NCBI GenBank assembly: GCA_910585075.1
Contig: CAJUED010000082.1
Location: forward strand, 1 to 9,995
Reading direction: 5' to 3'
Origin: an uncultured Lachnospiraceae bacterium
GTDB lineage: Bacteria; Bacillota; Clostridia; Lachnospirales; Lachnospiraceae
Length of the DNA stretch: 9,995 nucleotides
The notes beneath the pieces are model-generated. The model worked only from the letters and a program-made list of their open reading frames with translations, searched no databases and was not told where the DNA came from. The translations under genes and the position numbers were made by a program. Every line of letters starts with the position of its first letter. Positions within the stretch are counted from its first letter, which is position 1. Shown piece by piece: positions 6,161-9,995 of this stretch.

Positions 6161-6723
6161 ATTTGTGTTCCGCGGCAATGAGTCAAGTGACTGCCCTCAG
6201 ACATTTGGCGGCTGCCGGGAGAATCAGATGAACAGTGTGTGCATCGGAAACAGGCTGCCGTATAACGGCATTAGACGATTCCGGCACAGTTCCATGCACG
6301 GGGAAAAGGAATCCTGCCTGACAGCAGTTCGGTACAGTCAGAAAAGCCGAGCATATAGGCGATTTCCCCATAGCGGGTTCCATTGGATACCTGTGCACTG
6401 ACATAACGGTCAATGAGCTGCATGACATCTTCTGACAGGTGCATGGATTCCAGCTGGACATAATAACTGGCAGCTTCATTTTTTGTATCAAGGTACATGG
6501 CGTCATTTTCTACAATTCCATTAAGAACTTTATTCAACCGATATCTTGCACCGATCCAGATGGGGGATAAAGAAGCAGGGGAAATCCTGATTGTCAGCAG
6601 GGACGCGGCGGAGGCATACTTCGCAATGGAAGATGAGGCTGTCGGTATGGCAGAATGCAGGATGATGTAGCTGTGTTTTTTGAAGGTAAGAATTAAGGGT
6701 TCGTGAAATGGGAGGAAATAGAT
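6161..6723. other. Gene-poor transition zone between the agr cassette and the recombination module
   Basis: This stretch holds only the minus-strand ORF at 6271-6537 and short fragments. A plus-strand frame from about 6542 to the stop at 6668-6670 contains ILIVSRDAAEAYFAMEDEAV, which looks protein-like. It has no ribosome site and overlaps nothing recognisable, so it may be the tail of a lost gene. No RNA gene, insertion sequence or long repeat is visible. It looks like a scar of past rearrangement. Confidence 0.4.
6271..6537 (-). CDS. Small conserved-looking hypothetical protein, possibly truncated at both ends
   Basis: This minus-strand ORF is about 88 residues long. The stretch from LNGIVENDAMYLDTKNEAAS through DVMQLIDRYVSAQVSNGTRY to YGEIAYMLGFSDCTELL has the balanced, helical composition of a real cytoplasmic protein. 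I recall similar small proteins of unknown function from mobile elements of gut Firmicutes but cannot name the family with certainty. The only in-frame start is TTG 6537, with no ribosome site. The frame stays open and plausible upstream (IWIGARYR), with no ATG, GTG or TTG in at least 180 bp, suggesting that the true N-terminus is missing. The C-terminus (SGRIPFPRAWNCAGIV) looks unlike the rest, as if another junction replaced it. It is convergent with the agr operon and faces its terminator. It is probably a decaying gene. Confidence 0.45.
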   Translation of the reverse strand: MNKVLNGIVENDAMYLDTKNEAASYYVQLESMHLSEDVMQLIDRYVSAQVSNGTRYGEIAYMLGFSDCTELLSGRIPFPRAWNCAGIV

Positions 6724-6831
6724 ATGAATTGGATAATCGGAGCGGCATGCATACTGGCAGTGCTGGCTGTTTTAGGAATATTCACTGCAGGGGTGGCAGT
6801 CACCATCGCAGGAAGTTATCAAACGGACTGA
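6724..6831 (+). CDS. Small single-helix membrane peptide of unknown function
   Basis: A 35-codon ORF is preceded by a good ribosome site GGGAGGA (6710-6716), 7-8 bp before ATG 6724. The product is one hydrophobic helix (IIGAACILAVLAVLGIFTAG, then VAVTIAG) with a short polar tail SYQTD. It is therefore predicted to be a single-pass membrane miniprotein. It lies 31 bp before the SHOCT-like ORF and upstream of the recombinases, so it may belong to the same transcript. I do not recognise a family. A toxin-like, holin-like or regulatory role are all possible, but none is supported beyond hydrophobicity. The clean ribosome site and uninterrupted helix argue that it is translated. Confidence 0.5.
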   Translation: MNWIIGAACILAVLAVLGIFTAGVAVTIAGSYQTD

Positions 6832-6862
6832 CACATCTTTTTTAGAAGGGAATAGAGGGAAA

Positions 6863-7018
6863 ATGAAGACACAAGCCAATGAGGTTATGTACAAGATGGC
6901 GGAATTTCTGCTGAAAAAGATGCAGGAGAACGGGCTGATCAACGCAGAGGAACGGGAAAAGATCACTGTTCTGAACATTGAGACTTTCTCTCCGGAACTT
7001 GCAGAAGTATATCTGTAA
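6863..7018 (+). CDS. 51-residue SHOCT-like small protein upstream of the recombinases
   Basis: This 51-residue soluble protein starts at ATG 6863 behind a purine-rich AGAGGGAAA. The segment MAEFLLKKMQENGLINAEER resembles the SHOCT motif (leader helix, then G-L-I-x-x-E-E), a short helical oligomerisation domain. The ending TFSPELAEVYL is also regular. From memory, very similar small ORFs commonly precede large serine recombinase genes in clostridial mobile elements, so it is probably part of the recombination module. It ends 88 bp before the first recombinase start. Its role is unknown; a partner or regulator of the recombinases is only inference from position. Confidence 0.6.
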   Translation: MKTQANEVMYKMAEFLLKKMQENGLINAEEREKITVLNIETFSPELAEVYL

Positions 7019-7038
7019 AAACACTAGCTTTGCCCCGA

Positions 7039-7091
7039 CTTGTGTGGTAGTGTATGTTGCTGACAGGGGACAAACCCTTGAAAACACAAGG
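7039..7091 (+). promoter_or_regulatory. Nested inverted repeats in the leader of the recombinase operon
   Basis: CTTGTGT (7039-7045) is the reverse complement of ACACAAG (7084-7090). Inside this, CCTTG (7076-7080) and CAAGG (7087-7091) form a small hairpin directly before the ribosome site of the first recombinase. Possible roles are a recombinase-binding or attachment sequence, or a leader structure limiting translation. Nothing decides between them. Confidence 0.25.
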
Positions 7092-7106
7092 AAAGGAGAG
7101 AAGCGT

Positions 7107-8726
7107 ATGGCCAAGAAAGTCACGGTCATAAACGCAGACCGGAACAGGACAAGCCTGCAGGAGCGTCCGAAGCTGAGAGTCTGCGGCTATGCCAGAGTCA
7201 GCACGGGAAGCAGGGCGCAGGCAGAATCCTACACCGCGCAGATAGCGTATTTTACGGAAAAGATAGAGAATAACCCGCTATGGGAGTTTGCCGGGATGTA
7301 CGCCGATGAAGCGGCTACCGGGACTAAAGTAAAGGGCAGGGAAGAATTTCAGGCAATGGTCAGGGCATGTGAGGACGGGGACATCGACCTGATCCTGACG
7401 AAATCCGTCACAAGGTTTGCCAGAAACACCGTGGAATGCATCCAGACAATCAGAAAGCTGAAAGCCCTTGGCATCGGCATCCTGTTTGAAAAAGAGAATA
7501 TCAACACGCTGACGGAAAAAAGCGAGGTACTGCTGACCATACTGTCCTCCATTGCGCAGGGGGAATCGGAGGATTTTTCCGGCAATAACAGATGGGCCAT
7601 AGAAAAGCGGTTCCGGGACGGCACTTATATCATCGGGACGCCTGCCTACGGGTACAGAAATGACGGAGACGGGAACCTTGTCGTAGAAGATGGCGAAGCG
7701 GAAACTGTGCGGTGGATATTTGAATCATACTTAAACGGCCTCGGCATATATCTGATCGTAAAGGAACTGAACCAAAAAGGCGTACCGACCATCCGGGCAG
7801 GGGAGAAATGGCATACCGGGAGCATCAAGGAAATCCTGAAAAACCCTGTTTATGAAGGCAACCGTTTACAGCAGCGGACTTATACGGAGACACAGTTTCC
7901 TTATGCGCGGAAGAAGAATACCGGACAGCGGAACCAGTATCTGATCGAAGATGCGCATATCCCCATCATCACCCACGAAGAAGCGGAGGCGGTGCGGGAG
8001 ATTCTGGAATACCGGAACCGGACGCTTCATATGGGCGGCGAAAAATACAAAAACAGATATGTATTCTCAGGCCGTATCATCTGCGGCGGATGCGGGAACT
8101 CTTTCCGCAGACAGAAGATATACATAGGGCAGTCCTATGAAAAAATCATATGGACCTGCCATAAACATGTGGAAGACAAAAATGCCTGCCCCGTGAAAGC
8201 TGTCAGGGAGGATATATTACAGCAGGCATTTGTTACGATGTGGAACAAACTCTATACCAATCAGGGAAGTGTTTTAGAACCCCTGTTAAAAGAGCTTACG
8301 GAGTTTTCGGCGGATATGCCGGATACGGAAGAGCTCATACAACTGGATAACGAAATACAGAATTTAAGTGAGCAGAGCCGAATCCTGAACCAAGTCGTGA
8401 AGAAGGGATATATGGACTCTGCCCTTTTTATGGAGAGCAACAGCCAGCTGATCCAGAGGCTGACGGAATGCAGGAGAAAGCGGGCGCTGCTTGCAGGGAA
8501 GCAGAAGCGGTCAAAAGAAACCGTCCGTACACGGCAGATGATCGCCCTCATCGCGGAGCAGGAAAAGCCGCTAAAAGAGTATGATGAAAACCTGTTTGAC
8601 CTGACTGTGAAGGAAATACGGATATCGGAAAAACACGACATCACCTTCTGCCTGCACAACGGTCTTGAACTGACAGAGAAGGAAGGAGGGGACAGGGATG
8701 CAGTGGCACATGCCGATCGGATATAA
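7107..8726 (+). CDS. Large serine recombinase 1 (full length)
   Basis: This is a 539-residue site-specific recombinase. Residues 22-160 are the resolvase catalytic domain: GYARVSTGS with nucleophile S32, YADEAATGTKVKGREEF, and LILTKSVTRFARNTVE carrying the catalytic arginines R103 and R106. The Recombinase domain (about 175-270; GTPAYGYRNDGDGNLVVEDG, then the LNQKGVPTIRAGEKWHTGSI part) follows. A zinc ribbon has C326-x2-C329 and C351/C361. A long coiled-coil region (about 410-500) completes the protein. The catalytic residues visible are intact, so it is probably active. I chose ATG 7107 because GGAAAGGAG lies just upstream; the open frame before it runs through the SHOCT-like gene region. 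The last 29 bp overlap the next recombinase gene, implying translational coupling. Such enzymes integrate and excise mobile elements. Confidence 0.93.
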   Translation: MAKKVTVINADRNRTSLQERPKLRVCGYARVSTGSRAQAESYTAQIAYFTEKIENNPLWEFAGMYADEAATGTKVKGREEFQAMVRACEDGDIDLILTKSVTRFARNTVECIQTIRKLKALGIGILFEKENINTLTEKSEVLLTILSSIAQGESEDFSGNNRWAIEKRFRDGTYIIGTPAYGYRNDGDGNLVVEDGEAETVRWIFESYLNGLGIYLIVKELNQKGVPTIRAGEKWHTGSIKEILKNPVYEGNRLQQRTYTETQFPYARKKNTGQRNQYLIEDAHIPIITHEEAEAVREILEYRNRTLHMGGEKYKNRYVFSGRIICGGCGNSFRRQKIYIGQSYEKIIWTCHKHVEDKNACPVKAVREDILQQAFVTMWNKLYTNQGSVLEPLLKELTEFSADMPDTEELIQLDNEIQNLSEQSRILNQVVKKGYMDSALFMESNSQLIQRLTECRRKRALLAGKQKRSKETVRTRQMIALIAEQEKPLKEYDENLFDLTVKEIRISEKHDITFCLHNGLELTEKEGGDRDAVAHADRI

Positions 8727-9675
8727 AGTCATAGACGGCAGGATAACCGTGTATGAGGAACACCGTAAGGTCGTGGAAGAAATTTTTAAGGATTATGACA
8801 GCGGGATATCGACATTAAAGATAGCCGAAGGTCTAAAGGCGCGGGGCATATGCAATGCCCACGACAGGGCGGCATGGACGCACGCATCCATCGGCAGGAT
8901 TTTGGAGAACCATAATTATCTCGGCACGGAATACTATCCGCAGATCATAGATAAGGAATTATTTCATCGGGTGCAGGAACGCAGGGAGCAGGTGCGTGTG
9001 GAGAAAGGAAGGGGAAACCACAGACCGGGCAGGGATGAGAGAATCCTGTTCGGCGGTGTCATAACCTGCGGAGAGTGCGGGGAAACCTACAGCCACATCC
9101 AACCCCATAACAAAACAAGGAGCGGCGGGACGGCGAAGTGGAAATGCAAAAATTATATCTACCAGAACCGCCTTTCCTGTGCTGGCGGATTTATAACGGA
9201 TGAGCAGGTAAAAAAAGTATGCGTCAGCGCCATCAATCGGATCATACAGGATAAAAAGCAGATGAAGCCGTCGGCAGAAGCAGAAGAACGGGTCAGCGCA
9301 GAGTACAGAAAAGCGCAGCGCAGGCTGGAGGAGGCAAAGACCAGACGAAAACAGACCGGTGCAGGAAAGGTGCCGGACGGGGCGGATATGGCGCCGGAAA
9401 GCACGGACGCAGACCAAGCGGAACAGGCAGCAGACGGCTCGGACATCATGGCGCTTATTTACGAGCGGGCGCAGGAGCGCTATCGCACACTGGAGGTAAG
9501 GGATGCTTCATTCCGCACAGAAGAAATGCTGGAAATCCTTTCCGGCAGGGAGGAGCTGACGGAGTTTGACGAGGAACTGTACAGAAAACTGGTGAAAAAG
9601 ATTGTGGTCCATAAAGACGATACCGCAGAAGTGATATTTCTGAATGGGAGCAGCATCAGAACAGGATACCGGTAA
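8698..9675 (+). CDS. Serine recombinase-like protein 2, lacking the catalytic domain
   Basis: This 325-residue protein begins directly at the DNA-binding Recombinase domain (MPIGYKVIDGRITVYEEH; residues 5-100). It has no resolvase domain, no catalytic serine and no preceding remnant of one. A zinc ribbon follows (C124-x2-C127, C150, C161). A charged coiled coil spans about 190-220. A low-complexity acidic and alanine-rich linker spans about 221-248. The C-terminal helix-rich segment is FRTEEMLEILSGREELTEFD onward. ATG 8698 has GGAGGGG (8685-8691 region) upstream and overlaps the previous gene by 29 bp. The coding frame is intact to the stop, so this is a maintained architecture rather than a fresh break. 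In tandem triplets such a member probably acts as an accessory DNA-binding subunit for the catalytic partners; this is inference. Confidence 0.88.
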   Translation: MQWHMPIGYKVIDGRITVYEEHRKVVEEIFKDYDSGISTLKIAEGLKARGICNAHDRAAWTHASIGRILENHNYLGTEYYPQIIDKELFHRVQERREQVRVEKGRGNHRPGRDERILFGGVITCGECGETYSHIQPHNKTRSGGTAKWKCKNYIYQNRLSCAGGFITDEQVKKVCVSAINRIIQDKKQMKPSAEAEERVSAEYRKAQRRLEEAKTRRKQTGAGKVPDGADMAPESTDADQAEQAADGSDIMALIYERAQERYRTLEVRDASFRTEEMLEILSGREELTEFDEELYRKLVKKIVVHKDDTAEVIFLNGSSIRTGYR

Positions 9676-9699
9676 AACGGCATCCGGAAAGGAGAAAAA

Positions 9700-9995
9700 G
9701 TGACGGAAACAGCAGAAAAGAAAAAAATATCCATGATACCTGCCAAGCCGCAGTATGACCGCAGCGTGAAGTTAGCGGAAAAGCGGATGAAGGTAGCCGC
9801 CTACTGCCGCGTCAGCACGGAGCTGGAACAGCAGGAAAGCAGCTACGAGGCGCAGGTGGAATATTACACCAGGAAAATAGAAGAAAACCCGAACTGGAAA
9901 AACGCGGGCATCTATGCCGATGACGGAAAGAGCGCGACAAACACCAAGAAAAGGGACGATTTCAATGCCATGATAGGGGATGCGCTGGACGGGAA
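9700..9995 (+). CDS. Large serine recombinase 3, N-terminal part (runs off window)
   Basis: A frame opening at GTG 9700 stays open to the window edge (98 complete codons). It is preceded by GGAAAGGAG (9687-9695) and lies 24 bp after recombinase 2. It carries the start of a resolvase catalytic domain: MKVAAYCRVSTELEQQESSY with nucleophile S39, then EAQVEYYTRKIEENPNW and IYADDGKSATNTKKRDDF. This is a different paralogue from recombinase 1, with clear similarity in the same motifs (YCRVST/YARVST, YADD/YADE). The DNA-binding domains lie outside the window. With recombinases 1 and 2 it makes a tandem serine recombinase array, as known for integrative elements carrying serine integrase triplets. 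In-frame ATG 9733 is a less likely start because it lacks a ribosome site. Confidence 0.9.
   Translation, partial: MTETAEKKKISMIPAKPQYDRSVKLAEKRMKVAAYCRVSTELEQQESSYEAQVEYYTRKIEENPNWKNAGIYADDGKSATNTKKRDDFNAMIGDALDG

Noticed and set aside
6978..7106. Longer start for recombinase 1
   Set aside because: The extra codons overlap the SHOCT-like gene and the inverted-repeat leader. The catalytic domain begins normally after ATG 7107, which has a strong ribosome site.
8261..8659. 132-codon minus-strand ORF within recombinase 1
   Set aside because: It mirrors the coiled-coil coding region, is Ser- and Phe-rich, and has no ribosome site.
8959..9746. Several minus-strand ORFs opposite recombinase 2 and the start of recombinase 3
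   Set aside because: They are antisense shadows of an intact recombinase frame and show no recognisable motif.
1..9995. CRISPR array, tRNA or rRNA gene, insertion sequence
   Set aside because: I found no regularly spaced repeats, cloverleaf-like sequence, rRNA signature or DDE transposase in the window.

Overview
The window looks like an accessory or mobile region from a gut Firmicute, probably Lachnospiraceae or a related Clostridium. The support is moderate GC, strong GGAGG-type ribosome sites, a clostridial-style agr cassette and tandem large serine recombinases. Genus cannot be fixed from the sequence. Nearly all genes are on the plus strand.

Left part (1-2657): a flavin/redox cluster. 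It contains the tail of a flavodoxin-family protein, a DUF4405 cytochrome-b-like membrane protein, an ApbE-type FAD:protein FMN transferase and an intact aldo/keto reductase with C-terminal iron-sulfur motifs. The first three genes appear to have been spliced into one another by two short deletions. Flavodoxin runs into DUF4405 near 100-110, and DUF4405 runs into ApbE near 535-550. ApbE has therefore lost its export signal and DUF4405 its last helices. A terminator-like hairpin closes this cluster at 2718-2750.

Middle part (2768-6160): a complete agr-type peptide quorum-sensing module. The order is XRE repressor-like protein, LytTR response regulator (AgrA-like), GHKL sensor kinase (AgrC-like), a 55-residue AgrD-like propeptide (5380-5547) and AgrB peptidase. 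A perfect 11-bp direct repeat with a 21-bp period lies just upstream of agrD. It has the geometry expected of a LytTR-regulator site and would close a positive feedback loop. The predicted signal has a double cysteine, with CMWFF as the likely ring. A strong rho-independent terminator ends the cassette.

Right part (6161-9995): a transition zone holds a minus-strand conserved-looking ORF that may be degraded, a 35-residue single-helix membrane peptide and a 51-residue SHOCT-like protein. A tandem array of large serine recombinases follows. The first is full length, the second lacks the catalytic domain, and the third starts with an intact catalytic serine but runs off the window. This arrangement is typical of integrative elements carrying a serine integrase triplet.

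The most interesting reading is a self-contained peptide quorum-sensing circuit riding next to the recombination module of a mobile element. It may couple host density to element behaviour, but the sequence shows proximity only, not control of the recombinases.
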